A stretch of DNA of 28,825 bases from an uncultured Gammaproteobacteria bacterium (GTDB lineage: Bacteria; Pseudomonadota; Gammaproteobacteria; Arenicellales; UBA868): the NCBI GenBank assembly GCA_913051905.1, contig CAJXBY010000011.1, forward strand, positions 1 through 28,825, read 5' to 3'. How positions within the stretch are numbered: the first letter of the stretch is position 1; each line of letters begins with the position of its first letter. The notes beneath the pieces were generated by a model. The model had not been told where the DNA came from and searched no databases. It saw only the letters and a program-made list of their open reading frames with translations. Shown in pieces: positions 8,840 to 17,925 of the stretch. A program made the position numbers and the translations under genes.

Positions 8840-10732
8840 ATGCCTGCACAAGTGATTCAAAGCAATAACACACCGTTCAGGGACGTAACGGTCGACCCGG
8901 TCACACTCGATATCATCGAAAACGCCCTGCGTAATGCCAGGTCGGAAATGGACGCGGTTCTTTTCAGGACGGCCATGTCACCCGGAATCCGCGAACAGCA
9001 CGATGCTTTTCCCATGATTGCCAACCACGAGGGCAAAATGGTCGTCGGCCAGTTCGGCTCGTTTTTCTGGGGCTTCCAGCAAGGTTACGACGGGACGATT
9101 GAAGAAGGCGACGTTTTTTTGACCAATGATCCTTATACCTGCAATGGCGCGATCAGTCACCTGAATGACTGGCTCATGATGATGCCGATCTATATCGATG
9201 GACGGCTGGTTGCCTGGGCCGCGATGTTCGGCCACATGACCGATATCGGCGGCAAGGTCCCGGGCAGTCTGCCGACCGATGCTGCCCAGGTGTTTGAAGA
9301 AGGCATCCAGATTCCACCGGTCAAGATTATTCGCAAAGGGGAGCTCAACAAGGAGATCCTAGAGCTCATCCTCCGCAACTGCCGGCTGCCGGATTGGAAC
9401 CGCTCTGATTTCAACGCGATAGTCGCTGCTTTGAGACTGGCTGAGCGGCGTGTCCTGGAAATGGCCGAACGGTTCGGCGTCGAAGAGTTTGTTGCGGCCA
9501 TGGTCGAAATGCTGGATCGCAATAAAAGAGCGATGGGTTCGATATTGAATATGGTGGTACCGGAGACTAAACAGCACTTCGTCGACTACATCGACGACGA
9601 CGGCATGGGCATGGGTCCGTACAAAGTCAGCTGCACAATGTGGCGCGAAGGTGAAAAGGTGTTCTTTGACTTTGAAGGAACCGACCCGCAGTCGATCAGT
9701 TCAGTCAATTTCCTGTTAAATGAAGAAATGTTCAAGATGTTTCTGGGTGCCTTCTTCATCAACCTGTTTGATCCCCAGATACTTTTCAACGACGGGTTTT
9801 ACGACCTGGTCGAAGTGCGGATTCCACGCGGCTCGATTCTCAAGCCCATACGACCCGCTGCGCTGAGTTCGCGCACCCATATGCTGGGGCGGATATTCGA
9901 CATCATGAGCGGTCTGCTGGGGCAGGGTTCCCCGGATGCGCTTTGTGCTGCGGGCTTCTCGGACAGTCCCCACTTCATGTACTCGGGTTATGACCAGAAT
10001 GGGGAGTGGTATCAGCTGTATCAAATCGGATTCGGCGGGATACCCGGCCGGCCGGCCGGTGACGGTCCGGATGGTCATTCCCTGTGGCCGGCGTTCACCA
10101 ACGTACCGAACGAGTTCCTGGAGGCCTATTTCCCGCTCCGGATCGTGAAGTACGAGACCATTGCGGACAGCGGTGGGCCTGGGCTGCATCGCGGCGGAAA
10201 CGGCCTTTCGATGGGGTACCAGTTTCTCGAGCCCGGTGAGATATCCATCCACGATGACCGCTGGCTGACCCACCCGTGGGGTGTCAATGGCGGACTCCCG
10301 GGTCAACGCAGCAACAAGCTGATGGTCCGCTCTGACGGCAAGACCGAGTGGATGCATTCCAAATGCGACAGGATCAAGGTCGCTGCTGGAGATACCCTGT
10401 ACTTCAACACCTGGGGAGGCGGTGGCTGGGGTGACCCACTGCAGCGCGATCCCGCCAAGGTTGCCCTGGATACACAGCGGAGTCTGGTCACGGCCGAAGG
10501 CGCCCGCCGGTACGGTGTGGTCCTGACCGATGAACTTTCGGTCGATGAATCCGCAACGGAGGATCTGAGGCGCCGGATGGCGGCCCAGCGCGGTAGCGTA
10601 GAGTTGTTTGATTTTGGCGGAACGATCGAAGAGCTCAAGGCCCGCTGCCAGGCCGACACGACACTGCAGCCGCCCAAGACCCCGGTATTTCAGAAGTGGG
10701 TTACGCGTTCAGCACAGGAGACAGCGGCCTGA
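8840..10732 (+). CDS. hyuB: hydantoinase/oxoprolinase subunit B
   Basis: This 630-aa protein is a HyuB subunit of near-typical length. Recognisable family blocks include TLDIIENALRNARSEMD near 22-38, a LTNDPY motif near 94-99, GHMTDIGGKVPGS near 132-144, SRTHMLGR, GGPGLHRGG, and the C-terminal GGGGWGDP typical of HyuB and 5-oxoprolinase C-terminal halves. It partners HyuA 25 bases upstream to form the ATP-dependent amidohydrolase or carboxylase. The start is the ATG at 8840, with GAGAG nine bases upstream. It is the last gene of the forward run and converges on the aminotransferase gene with a 35-base gap. Hydantoinase versus lactamase or carboxylase activity cannot be told from sequence alone. 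The isochorismatase-type neighbour favours carbamoyl chemistry. Confidence 0.93.
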   Translation: MPAQVIQSNNTPFRDVTVDPVTLDIIENALRNARSEMDAVLFRTAMSPGIREQHDAFPMIANHEGKMVVGQFGSFFWGFQQGYDGTIEEGDVFLTNDPYTCNGAISHLNDWLMMMPIYIDGRLVAWAAMFGHMTDIGGKVPGSLPTDAAQVFEEGIQIPPVKIIRKGELNKEILELILRNCRLPDWNRSDFNAIVAALRLAERRVLEMAERFGVEEFVAAMVEMLDRNKRAMGSILNMVVPETKQHFVDYIDDDGMGMGPYKVSCTMWREGEKVFFDFEGTDPQSISSVNFLLNEEMFKMFLGAFFINLFDPQILFNDGFYDLVEVRIPRGSILKPIRPAALSSRTHMLGRIFDIMSGLLGQGSPDALCAAGFSDSPHFMYSGYDQNGEWYQLYQIGFGGIPGRPAGDGPDGHSLWPAFTNVPNEFLEAYFPLRIVKYETIADSGGPGLHRGGNGLSMGYQFLEPGEISIHDDRWLTHPWGVNGGLPGQRSNKLMVRSDGKTEWMHSKCDRIKVAAGDTLYFNTWGGGGWGDPLQRDPAKVALDTQRSLVTAEGARRYGVVLTDELSVDESATEDLRRRMAAQRGSVELFDFGGTIEELKARCQADTTLQPPKTPVFQKWVTRSAQETAA

Positions 10733-10767
10733 CCCGCAAATAGTCTGGAGACGCCAGCTGCCGGCAG

Positions 10768-11682
10768 TCAGTGGCTCGTGTCTTTATTCACAAGCTCTGC
10801 ATAGAGATTCTGCAGTCGTTGGACCATTGGACCGGATTTGCCTTCACCGATTGTTCGGCCATCGACTTCGATAACCGGTACGACGCCGCCCAGAGTGCCA
10901 GTTACAAAAGCCTCCTGAGCACCGTAGACCTGGCTCAGGCTGAAGTTCTTTTCGAATGACGGAATCCCGTTGTGGCGGCAGAGGCTGATGACATTGGCGC
11001 GAGTAATTCCGGCCAGGCAATAGTCTCCCGACGAAGTCCAGACTTCGCCGTCGCGGACAATAAAGAAGTGTGTCGAGTTGCAGGTCGCGACGAAACCTTG
11101 AGGGTCCAGCATCAGTGCCTCATCGAATCCCGCTTTGATAGCCTGGATACAGGCGGTGATGCAGTTCAGTTTGGAATGAGTATTGAGTCTGGGATCCTGT
11201 ACATCGGGATGGCCCCGCCGAACGTGAACGGTGAAGATCCGAAGTCCACGGGACAGCAGTTCCGGGTCAGGTTCCTTGAATTCTGCAATGATGACGATGG
11301 TTGGGCCGTCAATGGTGACTCTCGGGTCCTGGTTCGGTGTGGACTTGATACCGCGGGAGATCATCAGGCGGATACTGACCCCGTCGCGCATCCGGTTTGC
11401 CGCGAGCAGTCGGTCAATGCGTTTGGCCAGTTGGGCACGGGAAAGGCCCAGTTCGAAGTCCAGTGCCTTGGCACCTTCAAAGAGCCGGTCCATGTGTTGA
11501 TCGAGAAAGGCCACGCGGCCGTTGAAGACACGCAGTCCCTCCCAGATGCCATCACCCAGGACAAAGCCTGAGTCAAAAACGGAGACCATTGCCTCGTCAC
11601 GGTGGAACAACTGCCCATTGATGTCGATCTGAATGTCTGCGTTCCGCGAATCGTCCTGAAATCGATAAAAGCTTGTGGTCAT
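10768..11682 (-). CDS. class IV PLP-dependent aminotransferase (D-amino acid/branched-chain type)
   Basis: This 304-aa fold-type IV PLP enzyme resembles D-alanine and branched-chain aminotransferases and aminodeoxychorismate lyase. SVFDSGFVLGDGIWEGLRVF near 33-53 is the family N-terminal signature, and Lys171 (LNTHSKLN) is the likely PLP Schiff-base lysine. The segment that normally carries the PLP-ring-binding Glu (vaEgs..N) here reads GFVATCNSTHFF. By eye alignment the Glu is replaced by Thr, so cofactor binding may differ or a subfamily variant is present. The frame extends upstream to 11799 inside lhr, but the ATG at 11682 has a GACGAG ribosome binding site and begins where homology begins. 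It lies 13 bases after the lhr stop, so the two are probably co-transcribed. It could process D-amino acids released from hydantoins; that is inference only. Confidence 0.87.
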   Translation of the reverse strand: MTTSFYRFQDDSRNADIQIDINGQLFHRDEAMVSVFDSGFVLGDGIWEGLRVFNGRVAFLDQHMDRLFEGAKALDFELGLSRAQLAKRIDRLLAANRMRDGVSIRLMISRGIKSTPNQDPRVTIDGPTIVIIAEFKEPDPELLSRGLRIFTVHVRRGHPDVQDPRLNTHSKLNCITACIQAIKAGFDEALMLDPQGFVATCNSTHFFIVRDGEVWTSSGDYCLAGITRANVISLCRHNGIPSFEKNFSLSQVYGAQEAFVTGTLGGVVPVIEVDGRTIGEGKSGPMVQRLQNLYAELVNKDTSH

Positions 11683-11695
11683 TTGTTTCTCGTCA

Positions 11696-14600
11696 CTAGT
11701 CCGATCCGCCGCCTGGAATCGTCGCCATGGCCGGTTTGGGACTTGTGGCCAAGGACCCTGATCGGGGTAGGCCAGGCAGTGAAACTGCTTGGGGGTCATT
11801 GCGAATCAGCAGATTATGGGCCAACCATTCCGACCGGGCATCGGGTTCCGCCAGCCACTGAAATCGGCCACCGACGAGAGTGGCGACAATATGGCCGTTC
11901 CGGTAGAGCACCCGGTTACTCTCTGTCATCGGAATCTTTTGGCCTGGCGTGAGAATGCCCTGTAGGTTGAGCGGATCGGCGGCAGAGACGATGACCGGGT
12001 CGTCCTGTTCAGCCTCCGGTGTGGCATTGCGATAATGTCGGAGTTCTTCAACAGCTTCAGGCCAGGCAAACTGTTCACCGCTGAAACCGCCGACGAAGCG
12101 CCCGCCGCGAATCTCGCCTCGAGCCTCCATACGCCGGTACCATCGTACCAGTTCGCGCCACTGCGGCAGTGACCGGTGTTCTCGCACGAGCAGACTGCGA
12201 AAAACAATGCCATAACGGTCCAGCAGCGCGACTGCGACCTGTTCGGTTCCGGTCATTGAGTCTGAAGTGGAGGTCTTGTTCAACACATCCGGTGTCGGTG
12301 CTGAGTCTGAGACACGGGGAAACAGGAGTTGCTCAATCAGGGACCAGCGGCCTGTACTTTCCAGAGCCACCGATCGCCGCCGGCCAGCTTGCGAGAATCG
12401 TGGTCTTTTTGCCGACGGGGTCGTCAACGTCCGTAATCCCGAAAAACTGTCGCAGGTTACGATACCCCAGGCGACCAGTTCGGCCAAAGCCTCTTCGACC
12501 TGGGTGCGCAACAGGCCGGTTCGGGCCACGAGATCACTGAAGAAGGCCGCACCGCCGCACAGCAGGGCTTCTCTGATCCGGGTTGCCGGGGCAGACAGTG
12601 ACGCCCACTCGGATAGCGTACCGGCCTGCAGGTCGCCGTGAGTAACCCGTGAAAGCCAGTGCTGGGTCTGACTGCGTTCGATGAACATGATCGGTGTGTT
12701 TCTCACCGGGCCGTTGCGCCGGGCATTCGTAACGGGTGTCAGGGGGCGCAGCCAGAGGAACTCTCCGGCCGCCAGGATCTGATCCAGGTGATCCGGGTTG
12801 TAGTTACGGATCCGGTGGGGCAGCAGTGAAGATTCCCACGCCAAGGCGGGCGCTGCGAAGCCCTGCAGCCGACGCAGTGCCTCGCGGACTGCCTCGGGTC
12901 CCTCTGATCCCCTGCCCGGGAGTCCCTGCCAGTGAATGAGAAAACGCACGAAAGAGGCAGCTGTAACCGGCTGAATCTGCTTGCGAAGCGTCTTTATCGT
13001 GTACCGGCCAATCCGCGCCAGCAGCCGGCGATCACACCATTCTTCTTTTGCACCAAATCGTTTAAAGCAGTCGTCTGCCGAGTCGGCCCGAAATAACCCA
13101 CGGATCGCGAAGCCCTCGATCTCCAGCGCCAGCAATGCCCGGTCGACGCTTTCAGGGGTGAGGCCCAATGGTGCGGCCAGAGTAGGTGCAGTCACGGGGC
13201 CCAGTGCCTCCAGTCGGCTGCGCAGGACTTCTACCAGGGATTCGTCAGGTGTCGTGCACATGACACCGCTGGAGGTGTCGCCAAATCGGGCAGGTTCGAT
13301 CCTCGGCTGCATGGGCACATCGTCGCCAAGCACCTGCAGCATTTGCCCAAGTCGCTCGGCGCTGACCCACAGCTCATCACCCTCGGTGGGTGAAAGCCGG
13401 GTCGCTCTACGCTCCCCCTCGAGCACCTGAAGAAACGACGACCATTGTGTCAGTTCGAGCCTCGCTTCTTCACGGCTGATGAAACCGGCCAGAACCAGGG
13501 CATCGTGCAACTCATCCGCTGTGCGCACATCGGGCCATGCTTCAGCACAGACCGCCTCAATCGCCGCGGGGTCCAGAGCGGCTATTTTTGCGGCTTCCTC
13601 CATGTCGAACAGATGGCGGTTGCGTATTGCCTGGGTGCGGCGCTCCTCTGCCGGTGCGTCGTCCAGAAACGCATAAGGTCTGGCCGTGATGATTTCCTGG
13701 GCCAGGGGTGAGGGAGAGGCGAGTTCACGAGCTGTAATCTGGATAGTGTTCGCACCGTTCGCCCGGCTACCCAGTTTGCCGATGAGCGATTCCAGGCCTT
13801 CCACATCCATTGCCTCATGGAGGCAGTCTGCCAACGCCTGATCGACCAGCGGGTGATCAGGGATTTCGCGCCTGCCCGCTATGTTCTCGGCGCAGGCCAG
13901 CTGATCGGGAAACACCACGGCCAGCAGATCCTCGGTGTCGCTGCGCTGAAACTGGGGCGGTGTTTTTTTGCCGTTGCGGTTGCGCCTGACGGCGAGAGCG
14001 GTCGTAGCCACCCAGCGGAAGCGAGTAGGAAACATCGGTGCGTCCAGCAGGGCCTGGGTCAATACGTCCCTGACACTAGTGGGTTGCAGATAGTCAATCA
14101 CCTCAGCCAGCGGGAAACTGTGGGTCGGTCCCAGGGACAAGATGACGCTGTCCTCCAGTGCAGCGGCCTGGAGTTCAAAATTGAATTTGCGGCAGAACTT
14201 TTTTCTGATCGCGAGTCCCCAGGCGCGATTCACGCGTGAACCGAATGGGGAATGAAAAACCAGATGGGTGTCGCCGACTTCGTCGAAGAACCGCTCGAGG
14301 ATGATGTTTGACTGGGTTGGGAGGCTGCCGAGGGCGGCTTTGGACAGCCCGGCGTAGTCGGCAAGTTGGTCGGCGGCCGCCGGCGACAGGCCAATAGAGG
14401 TCTGCAGCCAGGCGCTGGTTGCTTGAATACCAGAGGCGTCGACTCCGAGGTGCCCGTTGAGCTGTTCTCTCAGGCGTGAGACCGCGAAAGAAAGTTCGTC
14501 GCTGCGGCCGGGCGCCTCACCGAACCAGAACGGGATGCTGGGCGGCTGGCCTTTGGCATCCTCAACATAGACCTTGCCGGTCTCGACCCGGGCGATCCGA

Positions 14601-16216
14601 TAAGAAGTATTGCCCAACTGGAATATGTCCCCGGGCAGGCTCTCAAAAGCAAAATCCTCGTTGAGGGTGCCGATCGGGTATTCCTCTGGCAGCAGCACCA
14701 CGTCGTAATCGAACTGGTCGGGGATCGCACCCCCATTGGTCATCGCCACCAGGCCCGCGCCTCGCCGTCCGCGCAGCCGACCATTGACGGCATCCAGGTG
14801 TAGATAGGCGTTCCGTCGACCACGGCGCGTCGTATAACCGTCAGCCAGCATGCGGACGATCTGGTCGAAACGTTCCCGGGACAGATGACGGTAGGGCCAG
14901 GCACGCCGGCACATCTGGTAGAGGCTGTCAGCACTCCATTCTGTGGCAGAGACCTCGGCCACGACCTGTTGAGCCAGCACGTCCCAGGCCGGACGCACCA
15001 GCTGGATCGCATCGAGCTCCTGACGCTGCACGGCATCCAGCAGTGCGGTGCACTCCAGCAACTCATCTCGAGACAGTGGGAAGAGTCGGCCTTTGGGCAG
15101 GGCATCGACGCCATGGCCGGAGCGTCCCACCCGCTGTAGAAATGTCGCGATACCGCGTGGCGAACCCAACTGGCAGGTGAGATCCACGTCACCGATATCG
15201 ATGCCGAGTTCCAGTGACGCCGTTGCCACCAGCGCCTTGAGCTGACTGTTCTTGAGCCGCTGCTCGGCATCTAGCCGATGTTCGCGGGCGAGGCTGCCGT
15301 GGTGGGCAGTCACGCCGGTCTCGGGGAGCCCTCGGTCCTCCATTCGTTCGGCAAGATGTCGGGAAACACGTTCAGCCATACGGCGGGTATTGACAAAGAT
15401 CAGCGTAGAGCGATGTTCGGCAACCAGGTCGGCCAGTCGGTCGTACACTTCTCCCCAGACCTCCGTTGTCATGATCGGCTGCAACGGGGAGCGTGGGAGT
15501 TCGATAGCGAGGTCCCGCTCCCGCATAAAGCCGGTATCGATGATCTGGCAGTTATCCGCACTGTCGCGGTCACCGAGCAGGAACGCTGCCATGCTTTCGA
15601 CGGGTTTCTGGGTGGCGGAAATGCCGATCCGTTGCGGCGGTGATGGACAGAGCGCCACCAGACGCTCGAGGGAAAGGGCCAGATGGGCGCCGCGCTTGTT
15701 GTCAGCTACAGCGTGCAGTTCGTCGACAATGACCGTGCGGACCGTTTCCAGCATACGGCGTCCGGAGACCGAAGTCAGAAATATGAACAGCGTTTCGGGC
15801 GTGGTCACCAGTATGTGGGGTGGCCGACGGCGCATCTTGGCACGCTCGGACTGCGGGGTATCGCCGGTGCGGACCCCAGAACGGATACAAAGTGGTGTGA
15901 GTGCCCCAAGCGCCCGGGTGATTCCGGCGAGCGGTGCCTCCAGGTTGCGGTTGATGTCGTTTGACAGCGCTTTCAGCGGTGAAATGTAGAGTACTCTTGT
16001 CTCATCCGGCAGCCCGAAGATCTCGCCTTCGCGGACAAGATTGTCGATTACCGAGAGAAATGCAGCGAGTGTCTTGCCGGAGCCGGTGGGTGCAGCGAGC
16101 AGTGTGTGGGCCCCGCTGTGAATAGCTGGCCAGGCCTGAGCCTGGACTGAAGTGGGGCGATCAAACTGATCGGCGAACCAGCGTCCGACTGCAGGGTGGA
16201 AAATGTCGGTAGACAT
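11696..16216 (-). CDS. lhr: Lhr-family superfamily 2 DNA helicase, full-length form
   Basis: This 1506-aa protein is close to the length of the long Lhr helicase (about 1540 aa in E. coli). Motif Q/I: APTGSGKT (42-49). Motif II: DELH (165-168) followed by NKRGAHL. Motif III: SATQ (200-203). The helicase C domain contains LIFVNTRR, ATASLELGIDIGDVD and LQRVGRSGHG. The winged-helix and Lhr core follow. The long C-terminal region (about 900-1506) contains ALLLTG-type winged-helix segments and is the less characterised Lhr-CTD. Lhr is a 3'-5' ATP-dependent translocase implicated in DNA repair. The start is the ATG at 16216, close to where homology begins. It diverges from the DUF481 gene and is followed closely by the aminotransferase. 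No truncation or frameshift was seen. Confidence 0.95.
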   Translation of the reverse strand: MSTDIFHPAVGRWFADQFDRPTSVQAQAWPAIHSGAHTLLAAPTGSGKTLAAFLSVIDNLVREGEIFGLPDETRVLYISPLKALSNDINRNLEAPLAGITRALGALTPLCIRSGVRTGDTPQSERAKMRRRPPHILVTTPETLFIFLTSVSGRRMLETVRTVIVDELHAVADNKRGAHLALSLERLVALCPSPPQRIGISATQKPVESMAAFLLGDRDSADNCQIIDTGFMRERDLAIELPRSPLQPIMTTEVWGEVYDRLADLVAEHRSTLIFVNTRRMAERVSRHLAERMEDRGLPETGVTAHHGSLAREHRLDAEQRLKNSQLKALVATASLELGIDIGDVDLTCQLGSPRGIATFLQRVGRSGHGVDALPKGRLFPLSRDELLECTALLDAVQRQELDAIQLVRPAWDVLAQQVVAEVSATEWSADSLYQMCRRAWPYRHLSRERFDQIVRMLADGYTTRRGRRNAYLHLDAVNGRLRGRRGAGLVAMTNGGAIPDQFDYDVVLLPEEYPIGTLNEDFAFESLPGDIFQLGNTSYRIARVETGKVYVEDAKGQPPSIPFWFGEAPGRSDELSFAVSRLREQLNGHLGVDASGIQATSAWLQTSIGLSPAAADQLADYAGLSKAALGSLPTQSNIILERFFDEVGDTHLVFHSPFGSRVNRAWGLAIRKKFCRKFNFELQAAALEDSVILSLGPTHSFPLAEVIDYLQPTSVRDVLTQALLDAPMFPTRFRWVATTALAVRRNRNGKKTPPQFQRSDTEDLLAVVFPDQLACAENIAGRREIPDHPLVDQALADCLHEAMDVEGLESLIGKLGSRANGANTIQITARELASPSPLAQEIITARPYAFLDDAPAEERRTQAIRNRHLFDMEEAAKIAALDPAAIEAVCAEAWPDVRTADELHDALVLAGFISREEARLELTQWSSFLQVLEGERRATRLSPTEGDELWVSAERLGQMLQVLGDDVPMQPRIEPARFGDTSSGVMCTTPDESLVEVLRSRLEALGPVTAPTLAAPLGLTPESVDRALLALEIEGFAIRGLFRADSADDCFKRFGAKEEWCDRRLLARIGRYTIKTLRKQIQPVTAASFVRFLIHWQGLPGRGSEGPEAVREALRRLQGFAAPALAWESSLLPHRIRNYNPDHLDQILAAGEFLWLRPLTPVTNARRNGPVRNTPIMFIERSQTQHWLSRVTHGDLQAGTLSEWASLSAPATRIREALLCGGAAFFSDLVARTGLLRTQVEEALAELVAWGIVTCDSFSGLRTLTTPSAKRPRFSQAGRRRSVALESTGRWSLIEQLLFPRVSDSAPTPDVLNKTSTSDSMTGTEQVAVALLDRYGIVFRSLLVREHRSLPQWRELVRWYRRMEARGEIRGGRFVGGFSGEQFAWPEAVEELRHYRNATPEAEQDDPVIVSAADPLNLQGILTPGQKIPMTESNRVLYRNGHIVATLVGGRFQWLAEPDARSEWLAHNLLIRNDPQAVSLPGLPRSGSLATSPKPAMATIPGGGSD

Positions 16217-16288
16217 GATTCCATTGTAATCCCCTTACGGGATCACGGGATGAGCCTGAGGGCATCGCCTGCCTGAGTGCTGATTTCA

Positions 16289-16294
16289 TATAAT
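16289..16294 (+). promoter_or_regulatory. consensus -10 element upstream of the DUF481 gene
   Basis: A perfect TATAAT (in TTTCATATAATCGTG) lies 45 bases upstream of the DUF481 start in the 122-base divergent gap. No -35 close to TTGACA is present at 16-18 bases, so this is a plausible but unproven sigma-70-type promoter. The remaining gap would hold the lhr promoter on the other strand, which I could not assign. Confidence 0.4.
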
Positions 16295-16338
16295 CGTGTC
16301 CCGATCAAGAACCCATAAAAACAGGTTTCACTCGATCT

Positions 16339-17409
16339 ATGGACAAGAAACGATACTCGACCCGGTTTTTCTGCAGATGGGTGTTGCTGCTGTCGGCTAT
16401 ACCTTGGTTGGTCGGTTTGCCGGTGCCCGTCGCTGCAGATGAAGGCACCGGCCGCGACCGGGTGGTTCTGGTAGACGGATCAGAGCTTTACGGTGCGGTG
16501 CTCTGGGCAAACGAAGGGCAATTAGCGATCCGAACTGGGTTTGCGGGTACTCTGAAGATCGATGCAAATCAGATCGACTCTCTATACAGCAGTCGGCCTC
16601 TTGTCCTTCAGCTGAACGACGGTCGGCTCCTCAAGGCCCAGCCGATCTCGATAGAGCATGGGGCGTTTGTTGTGACTGCTGCCAGTGGCGATCAAACGAC
16701 GTACCGTGTGGAGGATATCAAGTCCATCAACCCCGAGCCCTGGATGCTGGGGGAGGAATTCAAGTGGTCGGGATTGGTCAGTTTTTCCTGGGACATTGAA
16801 AGCGGAAACACTGACAAGAACGAAGTCGACTACATGCTGGACACCAAGTGGCGAAAAGGCAGGACCCGCTGGGTCCTGAAAGGCGATGGGGAACTGGACA
16901 AGGTTAATCAGGTCAAGAATGCCGACAACTGGACTCTGATGGGAAAATCGGATCGTTTCCTTACCGATGTGTCCTACTGGGGTGCCGCCCTCTACCTTGA
17001 ATCGGATCAGTTTGCCGATCTTGATCAGCGGGTATTTCTCGGCGGCTATTTTGGCCGGCAGTGGTTTGCACAGCCCCGTTTCTCACTGACGACTGAACCC
17101 GGTGTCGCGTATGTCACAGAAGAGTTTCTCGTCGCACCGGAGAAAGAGTATTTCAGCGGGACCTGGAATATTGATGCTTCGAGCAACGTGCTGGGAAAGA
17201 GAACCCGTCTTTATTTTGATCAGGTAGGCGTCTGGAATCTGGAGGCGACCTCTGACCTGGTGCTTAATTCCAGGGTCGGTTTTTCTATTCCGCTGATACG
17301 AAAGGTCGAGGCCGCAGCCGAGATCAAACTCGAGTTCGATTCCGGGGCCCCGGAAGGAATTGACGAACTGGATCAGACCTATGAGATCCGCATCGGATAT
17401 CGCTGGTAA
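16339..17409 (+). CDS. DUF481 (YdiY-like) outer-membrane beta-barrel protein
   Basis: This 356-aa exported protein has a signal peptide (basic start, hydrophobic 14-31, likely cleavage after PVAA at 33). Residues 40-135 form a soluble domain that repeats short beta motifs (VVLVDGSELYGAV, LVLQLNDGRLLKA), resembling an SH3-like pre-domain. Residues 145-356 are the DUF481 barrel: FSWDIESGNTDKNEVD, alternating polar and hydrophobic strands, and a C-terminal YEIRIGYRW ending in an aromatic residue, the usual BAM recognition signal. DUF481 proteins are described as salt-induced outer-membrane proteins of unknown function. It stands alone, between divergent lhr and a 516-base non-coding gap. Localisation is confident; function is unknown. 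Confidence 0.88.
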   Translation: MDKKRYSTRFFCRWVLLLSAIPWLVGLPVPVAADEGTGRDRVVLVDGSELYGAVLWANEGQLAIRTGFAGTLKIDANQIDSLYSSRPLVLQLNDGRLLKAQPISIEHGAFVVTAASGDQTTYRVEDIKSINPEPWMLGEEFKWSGLVSFSWDIESGNTDKNEVDYMLDTKWRKGRTRWVLKGDGELDKVNQVKNADNWTLMGKSDRFLTDVSYWGAALYLESDQFADLDQRVFLGGYFGRQWFAQPRFSLTTEPGVAYVTEEFLVAPEKEYFSGTWNIDASSNVLGKRTRLYFDQVGVWNLEATSDLVLNSRVGFSIPLIRKVEAAAEIKLEFDSGAPEGIDELDQTYEIRIGYRW

Positions 17410-17925
17410 GGAAACGGTGCCAGCCTAATTTTTGACTGGAAACAGGCGGTCGATGTTGCGGGGCCACGGTCAACGGGGTAGATCAGAAAATGTCAGTATC
17501 AGCCAGCCGAGGTCTGTATTAAAGCCCTGAATGCTGACAGATTTGAAAGTAGTCTCGGATATTCGCGAATCTTGCTCTGCAGCGAGAAGGCAAAGAGCCG
17601 GTAAAAGTATACGATGTTGAGAAGAAGTTCCATCCGTTTCCTCCATTTCAAACTGTTTACTGGTCTATTTCAGAGACACCATTGTGTATCGGAGCGCTGC
17701 GAGACGCTGTGATCCTCATCACCGTAAACTCAGTATCGGGCCAAGTGATGTGACAGACGTCACAAATAGAAACGGTTACCAGGGGAAAAGCTATTGGTTG
17801 GACAGAATACGGAGATAGACCTGTGAAACAAAAAGTATGCGGTACGGGGTAACAACCTGCGTTCTTGTTTGACCGGGTCCCAATCCCCAAGAATTCCGCC
17901 AAGGCAGTCATCGACATAGGATCAA
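17410..17925. other. 516-base intergenic region without a supported gene
   Basis: No coding sequence is supported here. A 97-codon reverse frame (17657-17950) has no family resemblance and overlaps the next gene's start. The region is more AT-rich than its flanks. It contains a 10-bp palindrome ATTCGCGAAT (17561-17570) and a perfect TGTGA-N6-TCACA site (17749-17764). No terminator-like hairpin with a T-tract was seen after the DUF481 gene. Confidence 0.6.
17749..17764. promoter_or_regulatory. CRP/Vfr-type operator palindrome
   Basis: TGTGAC-AGAC-GTCACA is a perfect 16-bp palindrome matching the CRP half-site consensus TGTGA-N6-TCACA exactly. It is centred about 170 bases upstream of the metallo-hydrolase start, in a gene-free AT-richer stretch. 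CRP-family regulators (CRP, Vfr) bind this consensus. No promoter hexamers at ideal spacing were found, so the target start site is unknown. Confidence 0.5.

Noticed and set aside
10750..10765. CTGCCGGCAG palindrome between hyuB and the aminotransferase gene
   Set aside because: Without a loop it cannot form a hairpin and there is no T-tract; it is short enough to be chance.
11696..16216. Many long open frames on the forward strand inside the lhr region (for example around 15252-15989)
   Set aside because: They are antisense shadows of the high-G+C lhr gene, carry no family motifs and have Arg/Ser-rich shadow composition.
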